From Undaria pinnatifida (taxonomy: Eukaryota; Sar; Phaeophyceae; Laminariales; Alariaceae), in assembly GCA_012845835.1 (NCBI GenBank), contig JABAKD010000023.1:12275851-12339850 (forward strand): 64,000 bases of DNA. The letters are read 5' to 3'. Shown here one piece after another: positions 52,515 through 63,953 of the stretch. The notes beneath the pieces were generated by a model. It was not told where the DNA came from and did not search any database. It saw nothing but the letters and a program-made list of their open reading frames with translations. Numbering within the stretch: the first letter of the stretch is position 1; every line of letters starts with the position of its first letter. The position numbers and the translations under genes were made by a program.

Positions 52515-52923
52515 AGGTTCGCCCTTCGGCTACTGCTGCTGCACCTGATGTTGTGTGTTTGCCAATGTTGTCAGTTGGCGTTCATGCTCGTCGTACATAC
52601 TGCTGTTCTCACCCAGTACGTACGGGTTTCCTCGTGGCTCGACGGCACGACGACGAGCTCAAAACAGAAGGGAGGTGACATGAAATGGCATGGACAATGG
52701 CCACATAGAAGCGAGCACAGCGGGATAGTTCGCTGCGAATCAACCGCACTCGTTCATGCCTACAGCAGAGGCTGCCTGGAGTGTCAGCGGCCGTGCTAAA
52801 GCCAGGGCCAAAGGCCGAAGAGACGGGTCTTCTACCTGCTTGGTTTTGTCTCGAGATTATGTTGTATATTGGACAGAGTGATGCGTGGACGACTAAACTT
52901 GCCAACTGCACTCGTACTGCACT

Positions 52924-53262
52924 TTGAGCTATCTGCTGTGGTTCTGGTTGCTACTAGTTGCTGCAGTACGTGCTAGAAGTTACGCCCTTCGGCTACTGCC
53001 GCTGCACCTGATGTTGTGTGTTTGCCAATGTCGTCAGTTGGCGTTCATGCTCGTCGTGCATACTGCTGTTCTCACCCAGTACGTAAGGATTTCCTCGTAC
53101 CTCGACGGCACGACGACGAGCTCAAAACAGGAGGAAGGTGACATGAAATGGCGTGGACAATGGCCACATAAAAGCGAGCACAGCGGGATAGTTCGCTGCG
53201 AATCAACCGCACTCGTTCATGCCTACAGCAGAGGCTGCCTGGAGTGTCAGCGGCCATGCTAA
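52924..53262 (+). CDS. hypothetical 112-codon frame in duplication unit 2
   Basis: Starts MSYLLWFWLLLVAAVRARS, a signal-peptide-like stretch, then MLCVCQCRQLAFMLVVHTAV and KSEHSGIVRCESTALVHAYS, and ends CLECQRPC. Unit 1 keeps an 83-codon frame (52548-52799) identical except for about eight residues; its start is replaced by the TIR-element insertion. An equally long minus-strand frame overlaps both units, so coding is uncertain and no family is recognised. Confidence 0.3.
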   Translation: MSYLLWFWLLLVAAVRARSYALRLLPLHLMLCVCQCRQLAFMLVVHTAVLTQYVRISSYLDGTTTSSKQEEGDMKWRGQWPHKSEHSGIVRCESTALVHAYSRGCLECQRPC

Positions 53263-53334
53263 AGCCAGGGCCAAAGGCCGAAGAGACGGCTCTACCTGCT
53301 TGGTTTTGTCTCGAGATTCTGTTGCGTGAAAATA

Positions 53335-53560
53335 TCATGATTCCATGGTTTGGGAGTTATTTTGTCACGAAACGTCTTGCCGTCGGTAATTTGTGTCGCG
53401 AAGTTGTTGGATATCGTCGGTAACTTGTGTCACGTTTTAGGTGAACCCACTTTAAAATAATGAATTTTTAGCTGGCAAAACGAGCAGAAACAAGAGCAAT
53501 AAAAAGGCCGGGCAAGAAACCAAACGAACTAGTAAACAGGTACAGCAAAGAAACTAACGC
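53335..53560. other. short spacer, nothing recognised
   Basis: Two near repeats of TTTGTCaCGAA.CGTcttGCCGTCGGTAATTTGTGTC / ATATCGTCGGTAACTTGTGTC around 53360-53435. Confidence 0.4.
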
Positions 53561-53564
53561 TCGA

Positions 53565-53935
53565 GAGTGTGCCACCGCAAAATTCCAAACACTATCAAGT
53601 ACCGTTTGGAAATTATGCCGATTTGTAAATCATCCAGGCGTTGCAGACATAGTCTAAAGATACATCCGAAATCTCCGAAATTCCTCCTCGACATGCGGTA
53701 TTTTTGCAACTTCTCGCTTGTCTCGCTCGGCATCCGTCCGCGTTCACGTCGATGTGCGGAACGGACACGGCAGGGCGAGGGGCGTCGGAGCCGCCCCCAG
53801 AAGGCGGCGCTCGAACGAAGCTATATCCGACCGAGAATTCCAGTTCCGCGAATCGCATACTTCGGCCGAGACAAAAAACTCCTGACCAAATACATGACAC
53901 CAAAGAAGCATTTTATATATATTTATATCATGCAT
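53565..53935 (-). repeat. inverted copy of the 23.3-kb repeat family
   Basis: The reverse complement aligns with 23310-23680 almost without gaps, including GCCACCGCAAAATTCCAAAC, the GAGCGCCGCCTTC..GGGGGCGGCTCC hairpin and ATTTTTGCAACTTCTCGC. Confidence 0.85.
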
Positions 53936-54008
53936 TGTATTGTACTATTATATCATGCATTGTATATTTCAGAAGCTGGCTCACTGCGCGTCTTTCAGTG
54001 GCTACGAA

Positions 54009-54185
54009 GAGAACGCGCAGCGGGCATGGTCAGTCACCTTACTGGTCCCGGATGCTTGATTGAGTTAAAATATCATAAGAAACGCGCTCGACACGAGAAC
54101 GCGCAGCGGACATGGTCAGTCACCTTACTGGTCCCGGATGCTTGATTGAGTTAAAATATCGTAAGAAACGCGCTCGACACGTTTC
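54009..54185 (+). repeat. 86-bp tandem duplication
   Basis: GAGAACGCGCAGCGGgCATG begins at 54009 and again at 54095; the two units differ at two or three bases. Confidence 0.95.
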
Positions 54186-54415
54186 GTCGCCAGACTAAAG
54201 GGTCAGTCGGCGTGTGGTCGGGTTTATCCGATCGAAATCTGATGAATAAAGCTCGGAATCGGATTCGTTAAAAAAACTGTAGCTATTAATAGTAGTACAT
54301 TGTTATGGTTGTTAGTCTCTATCGAACTCTTGGCATCACCTACATTTTGTACGTGCAGACTGTGATTTGTGTGGTAACTTTTTTTACTCTACCAAGTATT
54401 GAATCGAACAATTCG

Positions 54416-54478
54416 AAGTGCTGCCCTGCCCTACCCGAAGCATGGGTGCCGGCGAATGCCGGCACCCATGCGCAGCCC
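54416..54478. repeat. GC-rich hairpin, GGGTGCCGGC type
   Basis: GCATGGGTGCCGGCGAATGC followed by CGGCACCCATGC forms a near-perfect stem. It is preceded by GTGCTGCCCTGCCCTACCCG, which also flanks the 33.3 kb hairpin in inverted orientation. The minus strand reads WVPAFAGTHAS in one frame. Confidence 0.9.
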
Positions 54479-54484
54479 GTATAC

Positions 54485-54880
54485 ATGATGAACTGATGCA
54501 TTTCTTCCACAACCGTCAGGTTTGTTCCCTTGAAGGATTTATAGTTTCCGCGCACAGATTGGGTTGCCCCGCCCGTCCCCCCCCCCCCCCCCTCCCCCCC
54601 GCTCCCTCTTGTTCAAACCCAGCTCCACCCTCCCCTCACCGATTATACGACTTACAGGATACACTTGATAAACTGATGCATTTCCTTCCACAGCTGTCAG
54701 ATCTTGTCTCACCCTGGTACAAGCTACACTGTAGTTCCAAGGGAAGTCGCCGACCTATATCCTTCATGAGGACACACACCCAGTAATACGCGCGATCGGA
54801 GTATCACACAGCTTGCAAAGATTAGTTTCGACAAAATCTTCGATCTCACAGCTGGAGTGTATTTTTATTTTTATAATGTA
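54485..54880 (+). repeat. family H repeat, 54.5-kb copy
   Basis: Contains two heads (AACTGATGCATTTC at 54492 and 54675) and one tail ending CTCACAGCTGGAGTGTATTT near 54862. A C-run lies between the heads (54575-54600). Confidence 0.8.
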
Positions 54881-55870
54881 CATTGTCATATACTGTAGTA
54901 CCGCAGCAATACCAGCAGGAGCAGCGGCAGAAATATCAACTGTAGCAGTGTTTGTGTCAGCGGCGGCGGCAGCGGCAGCAGCAGGAACACCAGTAGTACG
55001 AGTAACAATAGCAACGCAGTATTCGTACTTGTACCAGAAGTACGACCGCCAGCGGTATCAGTATGCCAGCAAATAGCATGACTAGTAGTGGCAGCAGCAT
55101 TACCTAGTGCTAGCGCCGCTAGCGGTGATAGCGGCACTACCGGTTTTTGTAGCAGTATTAGTAGTAACGGCGGTAGCAGCACGAGTAGTAGCAGCAGCGG
55201 CAGTATCAGCAGCCGGGGAAGTTCCCTATACATTTCCAGTCCTTGTCGTGGTCAGCTACGAGGCGTCCGTCACATCTGGGTCGCTCGAGTTGTACTTGCG
55301 GAGAGTAATGTTTGGAAGCAGCAGCAACAGCAACAGCGAGGGCAACCGCAACAGCAGCACCAGCGGCAGTAGCACCACCACCACCACCAACAGGTGTTCC
55401 TGTAGTATCAGCAGCAAGAGCAGGAAACGTGTCAGTAGCAGCGACGGCTACGGCAGCAGCTGCAGCAAAAGCAGTCAAGGATGTTGTTTCTTACCTTCCA
55501 CCTTGCACCCAATGCCGTCAGCTACGTAGCGTCCGCGATTTGTAACTTCTAATTGCCCCGAGGTGTCCTTGGGTTGAGGTGTTTAGTAGCGGCATCAGCA
55601 GCATCAACAACGGAACTACCAGATCAGCCGTGGCTTAAGCTATTTTTGAAGTAGCTAAGCTTATCTAGCTGGACTACCTTCCACCCACTGCCGTCAGTCA
55701 GCGTCTGCGACTTCCAATTTTTGACTATCTCTAGGTGTACTTTCGGCGAGGAATCTTTCGTAGCACCAACACCACCGCCAGCGGCAGCAGCATCCTTGAT
55801 AGTAGCTGCCGCAGCAACAGCGCATCAGAATAATACCGGTATCGGTGTCTGCTAAAGCAGCAGCAGCAGC
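54880..55870. repeat. compound trinucleotide-repeat block 2
   Basis: Imperfect CAG/CGG/TAG/CCA runs like those at 16230-17690, with two copies of the ~130-bp spacer motif near 55480-55600 and 55660-55790 (CTTCCAC..CTGCCGTCAG.. CGTCTGCGACTTC, then AGGTGTAC.TT). Open frames on both strands are repeat artefacts. Confidence 0.85.
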
Positions 55871-56715
55871 GCGTTAACGTAGCATCACCTCTTCAGATAA
55901 ATCTATCCTGCGCCACTTTTATATTGAGATGGTGCAGTACTGCTGCTATATTGTGGGCACGTACCTCTCTGTCCGGATATTTGAAGGTCATTGACCTTCT
56001 ATTGGCCACCCAAACGGCCCTTATATTCGTGGACCTAGTGGTATGTCGTAAGACATGGTAAAGGACATGCTTTTGTACCTACGCAGGCTTTAGCGCCGCA
56101 GGTATCACTGAACAGCAGCAAACACTGTAAACATGCTGTTAACTAGAAGAACTCAAGTCCTCACCGAAAATACGACCTTAACGAAAAAATGTCATGAGTA
56201 AACCGATGACAAAACCTAGTGGCCTAGGCATCTAACCTAGCATGTTTCAAAACCCTCATGGTATTGTACAGATACCGGGGTGGTCCTCATCCGAGGTTAG
56301 CAATGGTTTTGGCGAATGGCGAATTATTGCTACCTCTCTCGTAGCACGCGTTTTTTTTTCGTTCCTTTTCGCCTTTTCGGAACGCAGAGATAGCGACCCA
56401 AAAATCGATAGCGTGTCGTTCTTCGATAGCCCCCCAAACTTTTCGTTAACACAATCGCCGGTTTTGCAACCAGCTCCGGTCCGTGTCTCCTAAGATACGG
56501 TGACCCTTGCCACCCCGACGTCATCGTTTGATAGTCGGCAAAGGGACAAAACATATTTTGGTGATTGTTTTTTCATAGCATCCTCCCTCGCGTCGAGCAA
56601 CCATGCAATGTTCGTTGAAGAAAATCACTGGCTTTCGGGGAGGGGGGCTATCGTAGAATCAGTCTAAACTTTGGTCTTGTCAGCCGTCAACGAGCAGGAG
56701 TAGTAAGCGCACAGA
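55870..56715. other. gene-poor stretch, nothing recognised
   Basis: Frames below 85 codons without recognisable domains and no repeat partner in the window. Confidence 0.4.
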
Positions 56716-56717
56716 CT

Positions 56718-56930
56718 CACGAGTAGGATGATGATGCGCTCGTGTCGCGCGACTCCTTGCTTTTCAGCCCGATCATCTTCTTTTTTTCCACGAGTAGGAT
56801 CATGATGCGCTCGTGTCGCGCGACTCCTTGCTTTTCAGCCCGATCATCTTTTTTTTTTCACGAGTAGGATCATAAAGCGCTCGTGTCGCGTGACTCCTTG
56901 CTTTTCAGCCCGATCATCTTTTTTTTTTTT
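56718..56930 (+). repeat. 70-71-bp tandem repeat, three units
   Basis: CACGAGTAGGAT.ATgAtGCGCTCGTGTCG then ACTCCTTGCTTTTCAGCCCG and ATCATCTT plus a T-run. Unit starts at 56718, 56789 and 56859. Confidence 0.95.
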
Positions 56931-57024
56931 CACTCCCGAAGCAAGCAACGATCGGTGCTGGAATAGCCGTTTCTCTCATCACTTTTTCCCGATGAAGGCC
57001 CAAAAGGGTTGACCGATTACCGGG

Positions 57025-60000
57025 CATGTTTTATTGTTGTGGTCATCACGAATACGTCCCGGCTCGTCTCGCTCACTTTCTGCGCCCCACCCCCCCGCCC
57101 CCCGCCCCACTCCCCCCTCATCACCCCCGGCCCCGGTCTTCCCACTTTGCCCTCATCCGCCCACCCCTAGCTCCTCACCCTCACCCTCCGCCCCCCGCCC
57201 CCCTCCCTCCTACCCCCACCCCCACTCCGCCACCTGCTCGCCCTCCCTGCCCCCCCTCCTCCTCCTCCTCCTCCTCCCACCACCGTAACTGCCCAAGCGC
57301 GCAAGCCGTCTGTCTGCTCGTATACCTTTCGGGGGATTGGAATGAGTTCAGACGATGGGGGAGGCGGGGTATCTGTTTCCTGGGGAAAAGGCTCGAGCAA
57401 TCGGCCTGGCAAGAAGTTTCGCTTCAAGCCTACCCGAGGGATGATCGCGGTGAGAGCTTTTACTTTTTTTTCTCTCTTATTGTCACGAACGACGCGAGTT
57501 TGCTAATTCGCAAACCTCGATTTTTTTGTATATTTATGTTGACCTCCATCGGATGGGCACAAAGAAACATTAACCTTCAAGCACCTATATCATTATCCTG
57601 CGCAAAGGCCAAGAAGCTTCACTTTTTTTAATGAAGCAAGGTCGAGAGAGCGAATGCGACCAAAGACGTGTTTTTGCCTTGCAAGGCTGAAAGCCCTCTT
57701 CGTTGCGGGAGTTGCGCCCACAGGCTGATTCACGTTTAAAACGCCAAATGTATTCCCCGGCGAATGCCCACTCAGTTTTTTCGATTCAGACCGTAAAATT
57801 TTGCACACGTCATCTATGTGCCCTTGCAAAAGACCTCACCAGTCGTTTTCTTTTTTTTTTGCTGGTTTTTCGTAAGTGAAGATTTTTCCGAAAACGTGGA
57901 CCACCTTAGCCCAAATATTTTTGGGCGAAAAAGAAAGAACAAGAAAACCCTCCCGGAGATGAGACCTCGGGATGGGCATGTAGAACACGTGTGCAAAATT
58001 GCATGGTCTACCTCTCAAAAACGGCGTGGACATTTAGACTTTTGTGCGTAAAAATGAGTAAGGTGCGTGATTTCCTTCAAATGACTTGGTTTCAGTTCAG
58101 GGTCCAGTTTTTTCGCTAGGACTGCTTAATGTTGAACACAGGCAGGTCAGATCTTGCATATTTTGCGCCAAAAAATACGCCCAACCGGATCGTGCAAAAT
58201 GCGGCGCATTTTGGTTTTTGCCCCCGCTTGAAAAACGCCTGAATATTGTTGAAGAAATTGAAAGCCTGCCATTGGTCGATACAAGTTTTGCTCCTAAAAA
58301 AACAACCCGAGGCCGTTAAAAAAAAAGCTGGCCATGCCACCCTCTTCCACTGGTCATGGGGATCAGTATGATGCCAAATATTCACTCTTTGACTAAATAT
58401 TGCGAGCGGCATTCGTGAGGGAGAGAATTTGTTTTTTTTTGTGCTTGAACCAGCCTGCACATCCTGCTGCTTTTCGGTCTAATCGCTTCGTTTTTTTTAG
58501 TCGCGTAATTTCTCTTCGTTGTGGCTTTTGCCCTTTTCGTTTTCGTTTTGTTATTTTTTTGTAAATATTTTTTTTTCCTTTTTTTGTCGTGCCTGTTTTT
58601 GTGTTGGTGTTTCTTGGTTGTTTTTTTGAGGGTCAGAAACAAGCGATAGTAGGCGGAGCGAGAAGAAAAAATCTTCCTTAATTGTTGCACCTCTGCTCTA
58701 TTCTGCGCTACATGTACCTTCGCCAGGTTTTCGATTTAGTTTCAAAGCTGAATTGGTCGGGTTTTTTTTGTCATTTTGTCTTTCTGTTTTGTTTTTTCGC
58801 TCTCCTTGTCAGTCTCAGGAATATCAGCAGCAGCAAACGTGCAAAAACTAAATCATTTACGTGCTTGATTCCTAAACCTCGAAGCTTCCTTGATCGATGT
58901 CCCTAGTTTTTTTCCCTTTCTGTAGCTGTTTGGAGTTATTCGTTTTGATTTTTATAATTTTCGTTTTTTGTTCGTCTTTCCGTTTCCGTTTAGGCCCAGG
59001 AACAGCGGCAGCAGGCGGAGCGAGAAGAACATAAGCCTGCGGCAAGAGCGTTGCCTCCCTGTTACCCGGGGGAGGTATGTACTGCTGTTATCAAGCGGGT
59101 GCAATACCAGAACCGGGTTCTCAGCTATTCTCAAAATCACATGTGGTTCGCAGAAATTTGCGTTTTCGCCGTTGTTGCGCTCGCGCTTCGATGTCAAATA
59201 GCCCCCCCCCCCCTCCTCCCCCCAACCCCACCTCCCCCCAACCCCACCTCCCCACCCCCCCCGCCTTCGCTGTTGTTGCGGATGAAGCATCTCTGAGTTG
59301 AGCGCAAATTTTGTTCCGCCTCGCGCTCAAATGTTGTCGCATCTCTCGTGCAAGCGTTTTCAAGTGTCGCCCCGCCTGGCGTGCAAATGCCCCCCTCCCT
59401 TCCCCCCGCCCGCCCTTGCTGTTGTTGCAGAGAGAGGTTCTCCGAACCGAACGAACTTGTGACTCCACCGTGCGCGAAAATGTTGTTCCACCTCTAGCGC
59501 TAGTAATTGTGTCGTTCGAACTCGCGCGCGAATGCTATCCCTCTCTCCCCCGATGCTCCCCGCCCACCTCTAACCTCAGCACCCCGCTCCCCTCCGACCC
59601 CCTCCGACCCGCCTCGCCCTCACTATTGTAGACTGACCATGTCCGAGTGGCTTCAGTTCGGGAGTTGTCATGTGGAGACATCGGAGTACCGGTATTGATT
59701 TTGTCGCGATTCGTGTATCGAAAACGTTCGTGTACCATGATGTTTTTCCGCCCCGTGCGCTAATAGTGCTGTCACGCACTACCATCAACTGTTTTTTCTG
59801 TATCGCTTGCGAACGTTGCCCCGCTTCGTGCTCAATTGTTGTCCCGCGTCGTGGTCAAATGTGCGTCGCGCCCCCCTTTTCCCTCGACCTCGCTGCTGTT
59901 ACAGACGTATCGCCTACGAGTGGCTCGGACACAGGGTTTGTCGGAATGCCTTGAGATAACGTCGGCTTGCGAGCGAGAAGCGGTGGAAGAGGCCGCCAAG

Positions 60001-60190
60001 GATTGCGTAACACGCGTTTCAGAGTTTTTGGCTGGTGAGAAATGGTTTGGTTTGGTTGGGTTTGGCGTGTTTGTGGTCAACGCGACGTGATTGGTCCGAT
60101 GGTGTGTTGTAGTTGGTTGGGTTTGGTGTGGTGTAGCGTGGGTGGGCTACATGTGGTGGTTGGTGCTGGCAACAAGTCTCGGATTTATGG
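57025..60190. other. long stretch with C-rich tracts, no gene recognised
   Basis: C-rich tracts at 57085-57290 and 59195-59265 give Pro-rich artefact frames. GTTGCGCTCGCGC and TGTTGTTGC-type words recur at 59175, 59270, 59420 and 59890 with TTGT..CGC(C/G)TCG.GCTCAAATGTTGTC in between, suggesting a degenerate ~100-bp repeat over 59160-59900. Frames up to 201 codons (57026-57631) have no family signature. Confidence 0.4.
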
Positions 60191-60273
60191 CCGGTGATAT
60201 ATGAATGGCGAGTTTGCTTTGCTTTTCCTTGCTTTTCCTTGCTTCTCCTTGCTTTTCCTTGCTTCTCCTTGCT

Positions 60274-60411
60274 TTGCCTTGCCTTGCCTCGCCTTGCCTT
60301 GCCTTGCCTTGCCTTGCCTTGCCTTGCCTTGCCTTGCCTTGCCTTGCCTTGCCTTGCCTTGCCTTGCCTTGCCTTGCCTTGCCTTGCCTTGCCTTGCCTT
60401 GCCTTGCTTTG
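60274..60411 (+). repeat. (CCTTG)n microsatellite
   Basis: About 26 near-perfect CCTTG pentamers, preceded by TTTTCCTTGC/TCTCCTTGC variants from 60217 and followed by GGTTT-rich sequence to 60480. The period of five leaves all three forward frames open with an ALPCL-type peptide repeat, which is not a protein-coding signal. Confidence 0.97.
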
Positions 60412-60479
60412 CTGTCGTTCCGTTTCGTTTGCTCTTGTTTGGTTTGGTTTGGTTTTGGTTTTGATTTAGTTTGGTTTGA

Positions 60480-60955
60480 TTGGACCAGTCAGCTACATAA
60501 GCACAGAACCCCGCAAATTTCTGCCAAGAAGAAAAAAACACTACCCAACTAATTAATGCCGACTAATTAATGTCGGGTAAATAAATACCACGATAGAAGA
60601 CACGTTTTTTAGCTGAAGTATTTTCCGAATGATGGGGATTCTTAGCCCCAAATCGTCGGAAATTCGTTCCTTTTTGGTAGAACGATTTCTGTGTTCATTG
60701 GGTTGCATTTTCGGTTTGCTCAAAATCAGTTTTTTTGCCTCAGCGGGGTACCAGGTATACAGCACCTCAACGGGTCAGGAACCTTAGAACAAAAACCAAG
60801 GCTTTTCACGGCTTATTGTTATGATACTTACCTGGTAGCCTAACAAGGCGTACGATCTTGATTCTAAGCCTGGAAATGATATAATATAAGAGGTTTCACA
60901 TGCCTTTGAAGGCATGTGCGTGTAGGAAAAAGAGGATGATGCTTTTGCTTCGCAG
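60480..60955. other. gene-poor stretch, nothing recognised
   Basis: Unique-looking sequence with short frames only. A short inverted repeat CACATGCCTT..AAGGCATGTG lies at 60898-60918. Confidence 0.4.
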
Positions 60956-60959
60956 ATTT

Positions 60960-61056
60960 TATAACTAATTTTCAAGGACGTCAGCCGTGAGTTCCACGAA
61001 TTTCAGCTCAATACTCATCTTTGCAAGCTGCGTTGTTGGTACTCGTAATATACTAT
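60960..61056 (+). repeat. ~100-bp dispersed repeat, copy 2
   Basis: Partner of 25225-25325, ending at the boundary of the right inverted-repeat arm. Confidence 0.8.
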
Positions 61057-61617
61057 ACAAGGGCTTCGCTCGCGGGCGGCTGGGCGCCGCCCGCTACGCT
61101 TGCGGAAGGAGCAATGGACATTCAGTAGGAAGGCGGAAAAGAAGCACAAATGGCGCAACTGGCGACTTGAAAATGCCAAGAGGTCAATATATAGTTCAAC
61201 GGTACAGGATAGAGACGATTATGATTATGAGTTTGTTATTATTATCCATTCGCCCAGTCCATGATGGACACGTCGGAGGACTTGCTTGGCATATCCTTCC
61301 ACCTCTCAGGTAGCACCTGTAAACTCATTAATAGCTCTCTCTAAGTCGATCATCAATAATAAATTATCGCAGTGCATAAACACCAGGCACGCGCTTGTCG
61401 AGGATAGAGACAGGAAAACTACAACTTAAGATGTAAAGGAGCGCAGTGCCAAAAAAAACATGCTGGAAGCAGAAACTTGAACGCACACACCGCAAACATG
61501 TGAAGTACATTTGTATTCCTGAAAGACGAAGAGCACGCATTTAAATTTAGGCATAGTTCTTAAAAAACGATGCTGGTATAATAAACCACAACTCAACGTT
61601 CTATAAAGAACGTGCTG

Positions 61618-61722
61618 TCAACATTGCTTCCGAAGGAGCATGCAGGCTTGCTTGGACTCTTCCTCCTCAGCGGAGGTACCCAGCACCTTGCACTCTTGTT
61701 TTTTGTCGATGATCTTGTGGAT
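61618..61722 (-). CDS. last exon of the inverted-repeat gene, right copy
   Basis: A 105-bp exon ending LLRKQC and TGA, with the same acceptor (GGACAG) and length as 47151-47255. It differs by one residue (I for T at the fourth codon). Confidence 0.65.
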   Translation of the reverse strand: MHKIIDKKQECKVLGTSAEEEESKQACMLLRKQC

Positions 61723-61996
61723 CTGTCCACAAACGTTGAAGCATGGCGGGAGGACGTCGATAAGTATGTGTAAAAAAGTATTAGTACTTCTCTCCAGCAG
61801 ACGTCGCAACCATCCAAATTATTGGAGCTCCTTTCGTTGTTAGTAATTGTTGTGGTATTGTTGTACTTGCTCTTGGTACTCGGAAAAAGAGCCGCACTTC
61901 ATAGACTATATCCGCACGCCATCCCCTAGTCTTGAGCAAGAGACATGGATGTTTCGACTCGTGACACATAGGACGCAAGATAAGAGTAGAACGTAC

Positions 61997-62164
61997 CTCG
62001 ATGTCGAACGCCCTCGTAGCACCGTGGGAATGGAATGCGGGATGTATATCGAGCAAGTGGTCGCCTGCCTTCTTCAGGAGGTCACCGACCTTGATGTCGC
62101 CGGTGAACTTCGTGTTTATGTCCTCGCCGACTTGGCGGCCCTCGGCGGCTGCTTCGCAGGGCTT
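61997..62164 (-). CDS. internal exon of the inverted-repeat gene, right copy
   Basis: 168 bp with acceptor GTTTGCAG and donor GAG|GTACGT, as in the left copy. Three base differences in 168, two of them changing the residue (CTGE to FTGD). Confidence 0.7.
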
Positions 62165-62609
62165 CTGCAAACGACAACAACGGATGGGAATACCTTGCGT
62201 TCAGTGAATGTTCAAAATAGTAAGGCCACGTAGCTGTCGTCGATTTCCAAAGTTTGAAAGGAAGTCGTACAATTTAACACTGCTGTTGTAATGAAGGCGG
62301 TCGTTTATGGGCAAAGCCCTGCCTGGTACCACAACGTTGCTAACACCTATGAAACCACCACTGGGACAGGAACGAACGGGATTGACAGTCGCAACTGGTA
62401 AGCGTAAGCCCCGGTATACTGCTATATAAGGCCTACCGGCGGAATACCGACAACGAAGGGTAAGAGACAGTACCTGCTGTATATATTGTTCGGTACTACT
62501 CTATTACTGCTGCTATCAACACTATTACGACCGACGTGTACTGCGATTCCTGAAGAGGTTGCGCACCCTACTTGTACTCGTTAATACAAAGAGTTCATGT
62601 GGTTGTATG

Positions 62610-63240
62610 AAAAATGAGTAACAGTAGTAGTACACCGCGTCACTACATGAACAACTCGCTAACCCCAATCACGGGACTGCTCTCCAGCATCACCCAGGTT
62701 AACTTCAGCTTCTGTTTACTGCTATATATCAACCTCCAGTGTGTACTGCGACTGGTGCTGAGGTATCATGCTGCTGTGTTATTCATCACTGCATGGACCA
62801 TTTTTACAACCCTGGCTGACCCCCGTGATGAGACTTGCCCGTTTTCATTGCGTCTTACATGTATAGATACCACGTAGTCGTCGTCTTACATCCAAAACGT
62901 TGTTTGTATCACAGCACAAAGCGTCACTGCATGGACCACTTGTCCAACCCCCGCTTACCCCGATGACGGGACTGCCCCGTACTCGTAGTCGTACATACAT
63001 GAAGTGTGTTTGGCTGTACGTATGAAAAAGAAATCGCATCACACAGCGTCACTGCATAGGTCTACTCGTAGACCTGAGTACTTGTACAATTCCCGCTTAT
63101 ACCTCGATGGCATGACTGCCCCGTACACGTACTCGTGCATGCAAAAGTGTGTTTGTATGCATGAAAAATAAATCACAGCACACAACTGCGTAGACAACTA
63201 GTACAACATGCTTACCCCCACGACGGGACTGCCCTCCGTG
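62610..63240 (-). repeat. intronic minisatellite, right arm
   Basis: Counterpart of 45690-46280 with one additional unit (about 63100-63230), all carrying CGGGACTGCCC and GCGTCACTGCATGGACCA on the plus strand. Confidence 0.75.
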
Positions 63241-63557
63241 ACCACCAAGGCGAACTTGAGTTTGTTCAGGCTACGCGTCCCCAAGCACAGCTTCCACACC
63301 GTGTGGTAGTTCGACCACGCTGGTGTAGCACACACATGCTACAGCAGACGTTGCAGACAGGCACACAAGGTCAAACAATGTAAATTTCAATGTGCATCAT
63401 TATTGGAAACAGGATTCGCTTGAGTTCACCAACACCCAAAACCACATACTGGTAGTCTATTGCGCACAACTTGCAGCACACAACTCTCAACATCATCAGT
63501 AGTATAGTAGCTGACAGCAAACATCAAATTCCAACAACACGAAGAAATGAAACTCAC

Positions 63558-63953
63558 GTTTCGTCAAGCTCTCAGCTCCTTCGTTAGGGACGCCGATCGA
63601 AGGTGAATCACAGGTGTCCGCGTCACACCAGTCACCCACACGAGGGTTGTCGCCGCTTCCCCAGTGCTTCTTGTTAAGGTTACATGAAAAGCTTGGCACG
63701 TGGAAGGCTCGTCACTCCTGCAGGTGTGGCAGACAGCGTCCTGGGAACTCCTGTTTTTCCTATTTCGTGCGATGAGGAAGCCGTCACAACCCTTGCTCGG
63801 GCACGGCCAGTCAGGGTTGCCAGAAGAAGCTGAGTCCCGTTCTTGCCCGACCAGCTTCCACACGCCTGATCCTGAACCTCCACCACCCCCACTGCTGTTG
63901 ACGGAGCCTCCTCCCGCACTAGCCTTGGTCCGCTTCGCAAATTTCAACTTCAA
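63558..63953 (-). pseudogene. Gly/Ser-rich and Cys-rich exon, right copy
   Basis: The frame from MKLKFAKRTKASAGGGS runs through VWKLVGQERDSASSGNPDWP, CPSKGC, DGFLIARNRKNRSSQ and CHTCRSDEPSTCQAFH, in frame where the left copy is broken. It then carries 2 extra bases (near 63685) that shift it out of the CDWCDADTC segment, which the left copy keeps in frame. A small insertion also lies near 63588. The donor GACGAAAC|GTGAGT at 63557 is conserved. Each copy is therefore damaged at a different point. Confidence 0.6.

Larger units (their letters stand above)
51160..53330 (+). repeat. 470-bp tandem duplication, first copy interrupted
   Basis: Unit 1 is 51160-51284 plus 52515-52860; unit 2 is 52861-53330. 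Shared words: TATTGGACAGAGTGATGCGT, TGCTGCAGT..GTGCTAGAAGTT, GCCCTTCGGCTACTGC, GGCTCGACGGCACGACGACG and AAAGCCAGGGCCAAAGGCCG. The units are about 95 percent alike. Unit 1 is split by the TIR element. Confidence 0.9.

Noticed and set aside
57025-57300. Proline-rich cell-wall protein
   Set aside because: C-run low complexity; the opposite strand is equally open and Gly-rich.
60185-60552. Proteins of 87-118 residues with ALPCL or GKARQ repeats
   Set aside because: Artefacts of the (CCTTG)n microsatellite.
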